From: Bacteroidota bacterium
GTDB taxonomy: Bacteria > Bacteroidota > Bacteroidia > Bacteroidales > UBA10428
Length of the DNA: 64,000 nucleotides
Direction: 5' to 3'
Assembly (NCBI GenBank): GCA_003252385.1
Contig: QKEH01000114.1
Span: 1-64,000, forward strand
This document shows, piece by piece, positions 55,214-64,000 of the stretch. The notes under the pieces were generated by a model. That model was not told where the DNA came from, ran no database searches, and saw only the letters and a program-made list of their open reading frames with translations. Made by a program: the position numbers and the translations under genes. Positions within the stretch are counted from its first letter, which is position 1, and each line of letters starts with the position of its first letter.

Positions 55214-56017
55214 TTATTTTTTATTGTACTTAATCAGAATATCAACCAGTGAGATAGAAGAATCTTCCATACGGTTTACCATGCTGTCGATTTTAGACAG
55301 GATAAAGTTGTAGAACACTTGCAGAACCATGGCCACAATAAGACCGAATAATGTAGTAAGAAGAGCCACTCCAATACCACCCGCTACAATTTGAGGAGAA
55401 ACGTTACCGGCTGCACGGATCATATCGAATGCCTGGATCATACCAATTACTGTTCCCATGAATCCGAGCATAGGAGCCAGTGCGATGAAAAGAGAAATCC
55501 AGCTCAGGTTTTTCTCCAGAAGACCCATTTGAACACTACCGTAAGAGATGATTGATTTTTCTACCATTTCCAGACCTTCATCAGAACGGTCAAGTCCCTG
55601 GTAAAAAATACTGGCCACAGGACCACGAGTGTTACGGCAAACTTCTTTTGCTGCTTCAACACCACCCTGGTTAAGAGCTTCTTCGATTTTGCTCAGTAAT
55701 TTATCGGTATTGGTAGTCGCCATACCCAGATAAATAATACGTTCGATAGCCAGCGCCAATCCAATGATAAGACAAAGCAGTACAACGCCCATAAAGGCAG
55801 CACCACCTTCAATAAATTTAGCTTTTACGGTTGTATGCAACGGCACCTCAGCAGGAACTTCATCAGTGGTTGCTGCAGCAGCGGGTGCAACAGCAGCAGT
55901 GTCCACGGCAACAGTATCTGCTGCTTCGGCAACTGCCTCGTCCTGTGCGCTAACTATAGATGATACTCCAAAACTTAGTATCCCAATTACTGCTATAAAT
56001 GCAAATAATTTTTTCAT
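55214..56017 (-). CDS. exbB: MotA/TolQ/ExbB-family proton channel protein
   Basis: A 267-residue ExbB-type protein. It has an N-terminal signal-like segment (MKKLFAFIAVIGILSFGVSS), an Ala/Thr/Asp/Val-rich low-complexity stretch of about 35 residues, then three helices: about 78-100, 'LSWISLFIALAPMLGFMGTVIGMI' and 'IGVALLTTLFGLIVAMVLQVFYNFI'. The last two carry the family's conserved pore-lining residues. With the two ExbD proteins it would form a proton channel that energises outer-membrane transport. Confidence 0.92.
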   Translation of the reverse strand: MKKLFAFIAVIGILSFGVSSIVSAQDEAVAEAADTVAVDTAAVAPAAAATTDEVPAEVPLHTTVKAKFIEGGAAFMGVVLLCLIIGLALAIERIIYLGMATTNTDKLLSKIEEALNQGGVEAAKEVCRNTRGPVASIFYQGLDRSDEGLEMVEKSIISYGSVQMGLLEKNLSWISLFIALAPMLGFMGTVIGMIQAFDMIRAAGNVSPQIVAGGIGVALLTTLFGLIVAMVLQVFYNFILSKIDSMVNRMEDSSISLVDILIKYNKK

Positions 56018-56322
56018 GATTTACTTAAAGTTTAATTATTAATTGTTTCCTATTTTATTAAGATATTAAAATCATTTCCTTTTGCACTCTTCACAAAATG
56101 TACCCAAATACAAAAAAGAAATCTTGTTATTTCAAAATGACGGCATGCTCTCATCTGCCAAATTGTCCTTCGCTTTATCTTCTGCCCTACTGCTACCGGG
56201 CAAACATCCCTCCTGCGGAACCGAAAAGGAAGAACTGCAATAGTATTTTGGCAGTACCCCGATTGCCTCTTCCGTAAAATTATTCTCTAAAAATACTTCA
56301 AAGAAACTGCATTCGCAACATG

Positions 56323-56412
56323 CGGAGAGAGAGGGATTCGAACCCTCGATACCGGTTCACGCGGTATACACACTTTCCAGGCGTGCGCCTTCGACCACTC
56401 GGCCACCTCTCC
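56323..56412 (-). tRNA. tRNA-Ser (anticodon GGA)
   Basis: The minus strand folds into a class II tRNA. The acceptor stem GGAGAGG pairs with TCTCTCC, the anticodon stem CACGC/GTGTG encloses loop CTGGAAA (anticodon GGA), a long variable arm follows (ACCGCGTGAACCGGT region), and the T-arm GAGGG/CCCTC encloses TTCGAAT. The discriminator is G, as required for serine. CCA is not encoded, unlike in the tRNA-Arg gene here. The rest of 56018-56322 and 56413-56578 shows no gene. Confidence 0.95.
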
Positions 56413-56578
56413 AAAATCTTCCGTTTGACCCGGCTTTTTTTCGCGACGAAAATTACTAAAAAAAATTTAATTGCAAACGATGAAGTGCTTATTTATCGGC
56501 GCTTTTGCCTATTTATATCCTTTATAGATCACGGTATTCAACCTGCTTTTTGTGCACAACGAAAGCGGTTGAACGTCC

Positions 56579-57355
56579 TTAAATTGTCTGCAGTTTAAAT
56601 ACTTCTTTGGCATTTGAGGTTGTAACCTTTGCCACCTGCACAATCGAAAGTTTCTTAATTCCAGCTACATGCTCGGCAATAATGCGTATGTAGGCGCTTT
56701 CGTTCCGTTTACCCCGGTGGGGCACCGGTGCCAGATAGGGCGCGTCGGTTTCGAGTACCAGGTGCTTCAGATCCACTTGCCGGACCACCTCGGAAAGTTG
56801 AGAATTTTTAAAAGTTACCACCCCGCCTATGCCCAGAAAAAAGCCAAGCGAAACAATTTTCTCAGCCTGTGGAAGCGTACCGGTAAATGCATGAAATACG
56901 CCTGTAAGCCGGCTGTATTTGGTTTGGCTGACGATTTCAAAAATTTCATCAAATGACTCGCGGGCATGAATGACCACCGGAAGATTGTGATCCAATGCCA
57001 TTCCCAGTTGCATTTCGAACACGTTTTGCTGCTCCTTAAAATAGGTTTTATCCCAGTAGAGATCGATACCGATTTCACCCACTCCCATATAGCGTTGGCT
57101 GGCCAGGGCATCGGACACCGCCTGCACTTCCTCTTCGTAATCGGTGGTAACGTGTGTGGGATGCAATCCGGGCAGCGGAATACACAAATCGGGGTGGCGC
57201 TCCGTAAGGGCAAGAAGTGCCGGCATGGACGCTTTATCAATATTGGGCAGAATTATCCGGGACACCCCCTCGCCCTTTGCCCGGGCGAGTACCTCGTCCA
57301 CATCGTTGGCAAACTGCTCTAAATATAAGTGTGCGTGTGTATCAATAAACTCCAT
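56579..57355 (-). CDS. TatD-family metal-dependent hydrolase
   Basis: A 258-residue TIM-barrel hydrolase with metal-binding 'FIDTHAHLYLEQF' at the N-terminus, 'VGEIGIDLYW' with the conserved Glu (about 92), 'PVVIHARESFDE' (about 128), 'GVFHAFTGT' (about 155) and 'LETDAPYLAPVPHRGKRNES' (about 205). TatD proteins are DNases involved in DNA repair or degradation. The ORF track extends to 57418; the ATG at 57355 gives the family N-terminus (MEFIDTHAH). A promoter element lies upstream. Confidence 0.92.
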   Translation of the reverse strand: MEFIDTHAHLYLEQFANDVDEVLARAKGEGVSRIILPNIDKASMPALLALTERHPDLCIPLPGLHPTHVTTDYEEEVQAVSDALASQRYMGVGEIGIDLYWDKTYFKEQQNVFEMQLGMALDHNLPVVIHARESFDEIFEIVSQTKYSRLTGVFHAFTGTLPQAEKIVSLGFFLGIGGVVTFKNSQLSEVVRQVDLKHLVLETDAPYLAPVPHRGKRNESAYIRIIAEHVAGIKKLSIVQVAKVTTSNAKEVFKLQTI

Positions 57356-57432
57356 AAACAAGGTGCTTTCTGAAATAAACAGGGATAGAAACTGGAAGCG
57401 ACCGGCGAAAATAGTCAATTACATTCGCTGTA

Positions 57433-57440
57433 CAAAAATA
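57433..57440 (-). promoter_or_regulatory. -7 promoter element TATTTTTG for tatD
   Basis: Exact TAnnTTTG match on the minus strand, 78 bases before the ATG at 57355, within the gap after dprA. Confidence 0.5.
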
Positions 57441-57543
57441 ACTTTCCATTCATGCGAAAGATAGCTGATAATAGTGTCGGCCAGGTGATCCGTATCGTCC
57501 ACGCCTTCCATCCCAAATGGAGCAGGCTTTGCAGTAATACCAT

Positions 57544-58641
57544 CTATATTTTACGGTACACTTTTCCGGGAAGGGATTTTACCAGCCCCTTAAACTCCAG
57601 CTGCAGCAACTGAGCCGAGAGGGTGGCCACCGGCAGGTCGAGAAACCGGCTGATCAAATCGAGAGGGGAGTCGCCCTGCTCCATCAGATAGTTAAGGATT
57701 CTGTTTTCCGCATCGGTCAGATCGAATACGATTTGTTTTTGAACGGCAGCAGCCTGAGCCATCCAGCCCAAAGCCGCTTCCACATCGGCACTGCATTCGA
57801 CCAGGGCTGCCTTATTCCGTTTAATCAGGTCGTTGCACCCCTTGGAATGAAGATCGGTAGCACGCCCCGGCACGGCCAACACGTCGCGATTGTAGGAATT
57901 GGCCATGTCGGCGGTAAGCAGGGCTCCACCTTGAGGCGCCGATTCTACTACCAGTGTGGCATCGGCCAATCCGGCAATGATCCGGTTTCTGCTGATAAAA
58001 TTCCCGGGATCGGGTTTTCGTTTGCCGCGAAACTCGGTTAATAACGCCCCCTGCTCTCGGATTTCGCGGGCTATTTGGGCATGTGCCGAAGGGTATAAAA
58101 ACTCCAGGCCATGCCCCAGTACCGCCACCGTTTGAAGTTTATTCTTCAATGCTGTGCGGTGGGCGCAAATATCTATTCCGTATGCCAGTCCGCTTATTAT
58201 CAGCGTCTTAGGAAATGACCGAGCCAGGCCGGCAATAATTTCCTCCGTTATGGCCTTACCATATTCGGTTGCACTTCGGGTTCCCACAACAGACAATACC
58301 CGGTCGGTATTGTAATCGGTATCACCTCTGGCATAAAGAATAACCGGGGCATCCTCGCACTCGGCGAGTCGTTTCGGATAATTCGCGTCGAGATAGAAAT
58401 AGGTTTGAATGCCGTGTTTTTGGATGTATTCCATTTCCTTCCCGGCCTCCGACAGTATTTCGGATGTGTGCAGATCGGCCAGTATTTGCGGCCCAATGCC
58501 AGGGATTTTTTGCAGTACACTTTTCTTTTCGGTGAAAACCGCTTCGGCACTGCCGGTATAGGCCACCAGCCTGCGAGCCAGTAGTGGCCCGATATGCGGG
58601 ATTAAATTGAGCGCTATTTTGTATTGAAGCTGAACCGGCAT
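57544..58641 (-). CDS. dprA: DNA-processing protein DprA
   Basis: DprA binds incoming single-stranded DNA and loads RecA in natural transformation; it is also kept in many species not known to be competent. The 365-residue protein has an N-terminal helix-hairpin-helix region ('IPGIGPQILADLH'), the Rossmann-like core with 'VGTRSATEYGK' (about 115), 'SGLAYGIDICAHRTAL' (about 153), 'GALLTEF' (about 193) and 'SRNRIIAGLADATLVVESAPQGGALLTADMA' (about 212-242), then a winged-helix C-terminus (about 305-365). It follows the membrane protein by 12 bases. Confidence 0.95.
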   Translation of the reverse strand: MPVQLQYKIALNLIPHIGPLLARRLVAYTGSAEAVFTEKKSVLQKIPGIGPQILADLHTSEILSEAGKEMEYIQKHGIQTYFYLDANYPKRLAECEDAPVILYARGDTDYNTDRVLSVVGTRSATEYGKAITEEIIAGLARSFPKTLIISGLAYGIDICAHRTALKNKLQTVAVLGHGLEFLYPSAHAQIAREIREQGALLTEFRGKRKPDPGNFISRNRIIAGLADATLVVESAPQGGALLTADMANSYNRDVLAVPGRATDLHSKGCNDLIKRNKAALVECSADVEAALGWMAQAAAVQKQIVFDLTDAENRILNYLMEQGDSPLDLISRFLDLPVATLSAQLLQLEFKGLVKSLPGKVYRKI

Positions 58642-58653
58642 TCCTGTAAAAAG

Positions 58654-59127
58654 CTACTTCAAGCTGTCCAGAGTATGCAGTAATTGGCCCAATTCGCGTT
58701 TGTTCAGGCCGGAAAGACTCACCGGGTGGTATTTGGCCACTTTATCTTTGATCTGTTCGAAGAGGACCAGCTTTTTCTTTCTCCCCCAGAACGACTCCTG
58801 GATTTCATACCCCCGAAAAGCATCGGCTGCAATTTCGATAGAATTTTTTTGCTTATTGAAGATACTCATGGAGAAATAGCGTAAGACAATAGAACGTGCA
58901 TCGCTGCGAAAGTAAATGTAGTTGAGTTCGAGGCGGCTTTCAATAATGCTGCTTACCAGGTACAGCACCACCATAACCACCACGATTTGAACGCGCCCCA
59001 AGCCCAGTATCTTCATCCGGGTGGGCATAAAATAGATGATTAAACAAGCGGCAATAATCAACCCAAACAGGGTAAGCATCCGGCGAACCTGGGTTCGCAA
59101 TACGGTTCTTTTAGTATCGATCAGCAT
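58654..59127 (-). CDS. Two-helix membrane protein upstream of dprA
   Basis: The 157-residue protein has two adjacent hydrophobic segments (about 18-34 and 42-62) near the N-terminus and a basic soluble C-terminal part with PH-like strand patterns ('SIVLRYFSMSIFNKQKNSIEIA', 'SFWGRKKKLVLFEQIKDKVAKYHPVSL'). I do not recognise a named family. It probably shares a transcript with dprA, 12 bases downstream; a near-consensus -7 element, TATTTTTA, lies at 59163-59170. Any link to DNA uptake would be speculation. Confidence 0.65.
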   Translation of the reverse strand: MLIDTKRTVLRTQVRRMLTLFGLIIAACLIIYFMPTRMKILGLGRVQIVVVMVVLYLVSSIIESRLELNYIYFRSDARSIVLRYFSMSIFNKQKNSIEIAADAFRGYEIQESFWGRKKKLVLFEQIKDKVAKYHPVSLSGLNKRELGQLLHTLDSLK

Positions 59128-59182
59128 AGTGTGCCTGGCTTAGAGGTTCATTGGATAGAACGTAAAAATAGGGTATTTTGTA

Positions 59183-59629
59183 TTACCGTTTTCTTCTAAA
59201 GAAATCCTTGAGCAAATTTTCCGATTCTCCTTCCAGCACCCCCCGGGTTACCTGGGTACGTGGATGCAAAAGGGTGGTTCCGGTAAGACTGTACCCCCGC
59301 TTGGGGTCGGAAGCCCCGTAGACCAAGCGGCCGAGTTGTGCCCAAAACAAAGCACCAGCACACATTACACAGGGTTCCAGCGTAACATACAGGGTACATT
59401 CATTTAAATATTTACTTCCCAAGTAGTTGGCAGCAGCGGTAATCCCCTGCATCTCGGCATGGGCAGTTACATCGTTGAGTTTTTCGGTCAGGTTGTGAGC
59501 CCGGGCAATGACCAGTTGGTTAACCACCACTACCACGCCCACCGGCACCTCATCGGCTGCAAACGACTTTTTCGCCTCCGCCAGTGCCTGCCTCATAAAA
59601 TATTCATCATTAAGGTATTGCTGTTCCAT
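59183..59629 (-). CDS. tadA: tRNA-specific adenosine deaminase TadA
   Basis: TadA converts A34 of tRNA-Arg(ACG) to inosine. The 148-residue deaminase has the zinc motif His-Ala-Glu in 'VTAHAEMQGI' (about 55) and 'TLEPCVMCAGALFWAQL' (about 85) with the two zinc cysteines, plus the N-terminal 'YFMRQALAEAKKSFAADEVPVGVVVV'. A guanine deaminase relative is possible, but spacing and 'PCVMCAGAL' favour TadA. Confidence 0.92.
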   Translation of the reverse strand: MEQQYLNDEYFMRQALAEAKKSFAADEVPVGVVVVVNQLVIARAHNLTEKLNDVTAHAEMQGITAAANYLGSKYLNECTLYVTLEPCVMCAGALFWAQLGRLVYGASDPKRGYSLTGTTLLHPRTQVTRGVLEGESENLLKDFFRRKR

Positions 59630-59742
59630 TCCGAAAATAAACTATCCAAACAACAGGTTCCGTTTCAGGGCTGATTTTTTGCTATCTTCACCTTCTGAAA
59701 AATGCTACTTTTTTAGAAATAACGCAGTAAAAATAGAATAAA

Positions 59743-61500
59743 ATGTACAGGACTCATACTTGTGGAGAACTAAATATCAGCAAGGTTGGTGAAATAGTAA
59801 CCCTAAGTGGCTGGCTGCAACGGTCGCGCGATCTGGGCGGAATGACCTTTATTGATTTACGCGACCGCTATGGAATCACGCAGCTGGTATTCAACATGGA
59901 TACCAATGCCGAATTGTGCCGGAAAGCCCGAAAACTGGGACGCGAATACGTACTTCAGGTGATAGGCACCGTGGCAGAACGCAGCAATAAGAATCAAAAA
60001 ATTCCTACGGGCGAAATTGAAATCATTGCCGAAAAACTGGAAATCCTGAACAGCTCGGAAGTTCCGCCGTTTACCATCGAAGACGATACCGATGGTGGCG
60101 ATGAACTGCGCATGAAATACCGTTACCTGGACTTGCGGCGCAATGCAGTACGGAAAAACCTGGAACTTCGCCACCACATGGCGCAGGAAATCCGCAACTA
60201 CCTAAGTGCGAAGAAATTCCTGGAAATTGAAACTCCGGTACTCATCAAATCCACTCCGGAAGGCGCCCGCGATTTTGTAGTGCCCTCGCGTATGAATCCC
60301 GGACAATTTTATGCCCTGCCCCAGTCGCCCCAAACGTTCAAACAACTACTTATGGTGGGAGGATACGACCGCTACTTCCAGATTGTGAAGTGTTTCCGCG
60401 ATGAAGACCTGCGCGCCGACCGCCAACCGGAGTTCACCCAGATAGACTGCGAAATGGCCTTTGTGGAGCAGGATGATATTCTGAATGTATTCGAGGGCCT
60501 CACCAAAAACCTGCTGTTAAAAGTTAAGAATATTGAATTCGATGGCCCTTTTCCCCGCATGCCCTATTCCGAAGCCATGGAAAAATACGGCAACGACAAG
60601 CCCGACATTCGTTTTGGCATGACGCTGCATGAATTGACCCCGCAGGTGAAAGGCAGTGGCTTTGTGGTGTTCGATTCGGCAGAATACGTGGGAGCCATTA
60701 ATGCTGAGGGCTGTGCCGAATACACACGCAAGCAGCTTGATGAGTTAACCGATTTCGTAAAGAAACCCCAGATAGGAGCCAAGGGTCTGGTATATGTTAA
60801 ATATCTCGCCGACGGCACCCTGAAATCATCGGCAGACAAATTTTTCGACCAACAAGCCTTAATAGGCTGGGCAGAAACCTTACATGCCCAACCCGGCGAC
60901 CTGCTGCTGGTGCTTGCGGGCGACCGCGCCACCACCCTCAACGCTTTAAGCGAGCTGCGTCTGGAAATGGGACGCTCGCTGGGGCTTATGAATAAAGAAA
61001 TGTTTGCCCCCCTGTGGGTCGTTGATTTTCCGTTGTTGGAATGGAACGAGGACAGCCAGCGTTTCTATGCCATGCATCACCCCTTTACCTCGCCATGCAA
61101 AGAGGACATTGCCCTTATTGACAGCGACCCGGGTGCCATCCGCGCCAACGCTTACGACCTGGTTATTAATGGAGTGGAAATTGGAGGGGGATCGATACGG
61201 ATCCATAATGCCACGCTGCAACAAAAAATGTTTACCGCACTGGGGTTCAGCGATGAGCAAGCCCGCGAACAGTTTGGCTTCCTGATGAATGCCTTTAAAT
61301 ACGGAGCTCCGCCCCATGGTGGTATTGCCTTTGGTTTCGACCGCTTGGTGGCCCTGTTCTCCGGCCTGGATTCGATCCGCGATGTAATTGCCTTCCCAAA
61401 AAATAACTCGGGTCGCGATGTAATGATCGATTCCCCTTCGACCATAGAAGAACAATTGCTCAAAGATTTGTCGCTGGAAATAAACCTAAAGGCCGAATAA
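59743..61500 (+). CDS. aspS: Aspartyl-tRNA synthetase AspS
   Basis: A class II synthetase of 585 residues. It has an N-terminal OB-fold anticodon-binding domain ('[28 protein letters not shown]'), '[25 protein letters not shown]' (motif 1), '[21 protein letters not shown]' (motif 2), the bacterial insertion (GAD) domain at about 285-415, and motif 3 '[18 protein letters not shown]'. This is the bacterial D-type AspRS. The promoter region holds a near-consensus TACTTTTT at 59704-59711. Confidence 0.97.
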   Translation: MYRTHTCGELNISKVGEIVTLSGWLQRSRDLGGMTFIDLRDRYGITQLVFNMDTNAELCRKARKLGREYVLQVIGTVAERSNKNQKIPTGEIEIIAEKLEILNSSEVPPFTIEDDTDGGDELRMKYRYLDLRRNAVRKNLELRHHMAQEIRNYLSAKKFLEIETPVLIKSTPEGARDFVVPSRMNPGQFYALPQSPQTFKQLLMVGGYDRYFQIVKCFRDEDLRADRQPEFTQIDCEMAFVEQDDILNVFEGLTKNLLLKVKNIEFDGPFPRMPYSEAMEKYGNDKPDIRFGMTLHELTPQVKGSGFVVFDSAEYVGAINAEGCAEYTRKQLDELTDFVKKPQIGAKGLVYVKYLADGTLKSSADKFFDQQALIGWAETLHAQPGDLLLVLAGDRATTLNALSELRLEMGRSLGLMNKEMFAPLWVVDFPLLEWNEDSQRFYAMHHPFTSPCKEDIALIDSDPGAIRANAYDLVINGVEIGGGSIRIHNATLQQKMFTALGFSDEQAREQFGFLMNAFKYGAPPHGGIAFGFDRLVALFSGLDSIRDVIAFPKNNSGRDVMIDSPSTIEEQLLKDLSLEINLKAE

Positions 61501-61525
61501 ACTGTTCTCCAATAAACACGGTTTT

Positions 61526-62113
61526 ATGGAGAAGATAGCATTGGGAGCCCACCCCTACCTTTACCCGTTACCTACGGTTATTGTTGGGACCCGGACAGAA
61601 GACAAACCGAATTTTATTACCGTATCCTTTGTGGGGATTGTGCAACAGCACTCTCCCCCAATGATTTCGGTAACGCTGCATAATAATCATCATACCAGCA
61701 AAGGAATCCGGGATACTAAAGCCTTCAGCATCAATATTCCCAATACCCGATTGCTGGCTAAGACGGATTATGTAGGTATGACCTCGGGACTTACGGTTGA
61801 CAAATCGGAGGTATTCGAATTTTTTGAAGGCCACATAACCGGCTGCCCCATAATCAGGGAAACGCCTCTGAACCTTGAATGCCGACTGATAAAGGAAATT
61901 GAATTGGGAGGAGAAAGTGTGCTTTTTATCGGCGAAATCGTAGAAAGCTATTCGGCACGGAAGTATCTGAAACGCGGCATTCCTTACGTACCCAAACTTC
62001 GACCCATACTTTTTTCGATTAATACCAACAGCTATTACCGTGTAGGCCGAAAACTGGGAAAGGCCTGGCATGAAGGCCTAAGGATAAAAGAAAAAGTGAG
62101 AAAGTTATCCTGA
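61526..62113 (+). CDS. Flavin reductase-like FMN-binding protein
   Basis: The 195-residue protein follows the flavin reductase/FMN-binding split-barrel fold: 'VIVGTRTEDKPNFITVSFVGIVQQHSPPMISVTL' (FMN-binding loop), 'AFSINIPNTRLLAKTDYVGMTSG' and 'GESVLFIGEIVESY'. These proteins reduce flavins or act as stand-alone FMN reductases and can serve oxygenases; the partner here is not visible. It starts 25 bases after aspS, so co-transcription is likely. Confidence 0.85.
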   Translation: MEKIALGAHPYLYPLPTVIVGTRTEDKPNFITVSFVGIVQQHSPPMISVTLHNNHHTSKGIRDTKAFSINIPNTRLLAKTDYVGMTSGLTVDKSEVFEFFEGHITGCPIIRETPLNLECRLIKEIELGGESVLFIGEIVESYSARKYLKRGIPYVPKLRPILFSINTNSYYRVGRKLGKAWHEGLRIKEKVRKLS

Positions 62114-62148
62114 GTCACTTCCAGTAATCCAGGTTGTATTAGTCAGGG

Positions 62149-63936
62149 TTAATCCAGTTTCAGTACTGCAAGGAAGGCAGACTGGGGCACCTCCACATTG
62201 CCTACCTGGCGCATACGCTTTTTACCCTTCTTCTGCTTTTCCAAAAGTTTCCGTTTCCGGGTAATATCGCCCCCGTAACATTTGGCAGTAACATCTTTCC
62301 GAACCGCCTTAACGGTTTCGCGCGATATAATTTTGGCTCCAATGGCGGCTTGTATGGCTATATCAAACTGTTGACGGGGAATGAGCTCCTTCAGTTTTTC
62401 GCAAATACGTTTTCCAAAGGAATAGGCATGATCCTTATGGATCAGCGCTGACAGGGCATCGACCATTTCGCCATTGAGCAGGATGTCGAGCCGCACCAGG
62501 TTGGCGCGCTGATACCCGATCTGATGGTAATCGAACGAAGCATACCCTTTGGAAATGGATTTCAGCTTGTCGTAAAAATCAAACACAATTTCCGACAGAG
62601 GCATTTCGAAGGTGATCTCCACGCGATCGCTGCTCAGGTAGACCTGGTTCTTCATCACCCCGCGTTTGTCGATGCAGAGGTTCATAATGGGCCCAACATA
62701 ATCGTTTTTGGTAATAATCTGTGCCAGTATGTATGGCTCTTCAATGTAGTCGAGCAAGGTAGGTGCCGGCATACCCGACGGGTTATGTACATCGATTACT
62801 TCGCCTTTGGTGGTATAGGCTTTAAACGATACGTTAGGAACCGTTGTGATTACGTCCATATCGAATTCGCGATCGAGCCGTTCCTGAATGATTTCCATGT
62901 GGAGCAAACCCAGAAAGCCGCAACGGAATCCAAAACCCAACGCAGCCGATGATTCCAGCTCAAACACCAGCGAGGCATCGTTAAGCTGGAGCTTCTCCAT
63001 GGAGTTGCGCAGTTCTTCGTAATCGTCGGCATCGACCGGATAGATACCGGCAAACACCATGGGCTTTACCTCTTCAAAACCTTCGATAGCACTGGTACAG
63101 GGGCGCGCTACATGGGTTATGGTATCGCCCACCTTCACCTCACGCGAGCTTTTGATCCCGGAAATGATGTACCCCACATTACCGGCCCGGAGTTCCTTCC
63201 GAGGCTCGGTTCCCAGCTTGAGTACTCCAATTTCATCGGCATGGTATTCTTTTCCGGTAGCCACAAACTTCACGTGATCGCCCGGCCGGATGGTTCCATT
63301 CATAATTTTGAAGTACGAAAAAATGCCCCGGAACGAATTGAACACCGAATCGAAAATCAATGCCTGCAGAGGGGCTTCCGGATCGCCAACGGGATGAGGA
63401 ATGCGTTCCACAATAGCTTCCAGAATGGCATCAACTCCCATGCCTGTTTTACCGCTGGCCTCAATAATGGTGTGCCGTTCGCAGCCAATGAGTTCGACTA
63501 TTTGATCTTTAACATCTTCGGGCATGGCACTGGGCATGTCCATTTTATTGAGTACCGGAATAATTTCCAGGTCGTGTTCAATGGCAAGATAGAGGTTGGA
63601 TATGGTTTGCGCCTGTATGCCCTGGGTGGCGTCCACGATGAGCAAAGCCCCTTCACAGGCAGCTATGGAACGGGAAACTTCGTAAGAAAAATCGACGTGC
63701 CCCGGAGTATCGATCAGGTTCAGGAAATACTTACCATCGGGGCGGTCGTATTCCATTTGAATGGCATGGCTTTTAATGGTAATCCCTCTTTCGCGCTCCA
63801 AATCCATATTATCCAGCACCTGATCCTGGAATTCCCGCTCACTCACGGTTTGGGTGGCCATAAGAAGCCGATCGGCCAGGGTACTTTTACCGTGGTCGAT
63901 GTGAGCGATGATGCAAAAATTCCGAATGTTCTTCAT
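62149..63936 (-). CDS. lepA: Elongation factor 4 (LepA)
   Basis: LepA is a ribosome-associated translational GTPase that helps translation or ribosome assembly under stress. The 595-residue protein has G1 '[14 protein letters not shown]' (about 10), G2 '[12 protein letters not shown]', G3 '[14 protein letters not shown]', G4 '[12 protein letters not shown]', domains II-III, and the LepA-specific C-terminus ending '[34 protein letters not shown]'. Length is standard. It converges with the flavin reductase gene 36 bases away. Confidence 0.97.
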   Translation of the reverse strand: MKNIRNFCIIAHIDHGKSTLADRLLMATQTVSEREFQDQVLDNMDLERERGITIKSHAIQMEYDRPDGKYFLNLIDTPGHVDFSYEVSRSIAACEGALLIVDATQGIQAQTISNLYLAIEHDLEIIPVLNKMDMPSAMPEDVKDQIVELIGCERHTIIEASGKTGMGVDAILEAIVERIPHPVGDPEAPLQALIFDSVFNSFRGIFSYFKIMNGTIRPGDHVKFVATGKEYHADEIGVLKLGTEPRKELRAGNVGYIISGIKSSREVKVGDTITHVARPCTSAIEGFEEVKPMVFAGIYPVDADDYEELRNSMEKLQLNDASLVFELESSAALGFGFRCGFLGLLHMEIIQERLDREFDMDVITTVPNVSFKAYTTKGEVIDVHNPSGMPAPTLLDYIEEPYILAQIITKNDYVGPIMNLCIDKRGVMKNQVYLSSDRVEITFEMPLSEIVFDFYDKLKSISKGYASFDYHQIGYQRANLVRLDILLNGEMVDALSALIHKDHAYSFGKRICEKLKELIPRQQFDIAIQAAIGAKIISRETVKAVRKDVTAKCYGGDITRKRKLLEKQKKGKKRMRQVGNVEVPQSAFLAVLKLD

Positions 63937-63961
63937 GCGATACCCTTCTAAAGTTAGCCGA

Positions 63962-63969
63962 CAAAGATA
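63962..63969 (-). promoter_or_regulatory. -7 promoter element TATCTTTG for lepA
   Basis: Exact TAnnTTTG match on the minus strand, 26 bases before the lepA ATG at 63936. Confidence 0.65.
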
Positions 63970-64000
63970 TCTATTTCGCCTTAATTGCGAAAACCGTGAA

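Overview
The window looks like a chromosomal segment from a Bacteroidota bacterium, most likely class Bacteroidia (Bacteroidales/Marinilabiliales-like). The reasons are the gene order of the division and cell-wall cluster, an RprXY-type two-component pair, an IPExxxVDY-family protein, an exbB-hypothetical-exbD-exbD operon, a glycine-lipid-type acyltransferase pair, the long PurF variant, and many intergenic copies of the Bacteroidota -7 promoter element TAnnTTTG. No rRNA, CRISPR array, prophage or insertion sequence was seen. Most of the content is housekeeping.

Layout. Positions 1-5300 (+): the end of an outer-membrane barrel gene, lptC, a two-helix membrane protein, a CNNM/CBS protein and a SurA/PpiD-type folding factor, closed by a strong terminator. 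5.5-8.3 kb (-): a GatB/YqeY-domain protein, the decayed C-terminal remnant of an NmrA-like reductase and an ABC-F ATPase. 8.8-10 kb (+): a VWA-domain lipoprotein. 10.1-25.7 kb (-): a complete dcw cluster read mraZ-rsmH-ftsL-ftsI-murE-mraY-murD-ftsW-murG-murC-ftsQ-ftsA-ftsZ, with four 10-bp MraZ-type boxes beside its promoter. 26-28 kb (+): two acyltransferases resembling the GlsA/GlsB glycine-lipid enzymes. 28.2-31.1 kb (-): a long PurF, a SPOR-like secreted protein and an LEA-type lipoprotein. 31.2 kb (+): a CoA-binding protein. 31.7-38.5 kb (-): leuA-leuC-leuD, a second LeuA-family enzyme (probable citramalate synthase) and leuB. This block is preceded by a leader peptide rich in Leu and Ile codons and a terminator/antiterminator pair. 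38.6-44.6 kb (-): yebC, a STAS protein, rprY-rprX, and a hybrid sensor kinase; between the last two lies a possible small RNA gene on the + strand. 44.8-47.5 kb (-): acpP-fabF-rnc-IPExxxVDY. 47.6-49.5 kb: purN (+) meeting an M23 peptidase (-) at overlapping stops. 49.5-53.1 kb (-): leuS and an EamA transporter. 53.3 kb: tRNA-Arg(CCG). 53.6-56 kb (-): exbB-hyp-exbD-exbD. 56.3 kb: tRNA-Ser(GGA). 56.6-59.6 kb (-): tatD, a membrane protein with dprA, and tadA. 59.7-62.1 kb (+): aspS and a flavin reductase. 62.1-63.9 kb (-): lepA.

How the genes work together. The 13 dcw genes make lipid II and assemble the divisome; MraZ probably represses its own operon. The leu block supplies leucine. If the second LeuA is a citramalate synthase, the same LeuCD and LeuB would also make 2-oxobutyrate for isoleucine, which would explain why the leader peptide samples both Leu and Ile. 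The most interesting regulatory findings are this attenuator, the MraZ operator, the possible small RNA opposite rprX, and a promoter element that abuts the rprX start codon.
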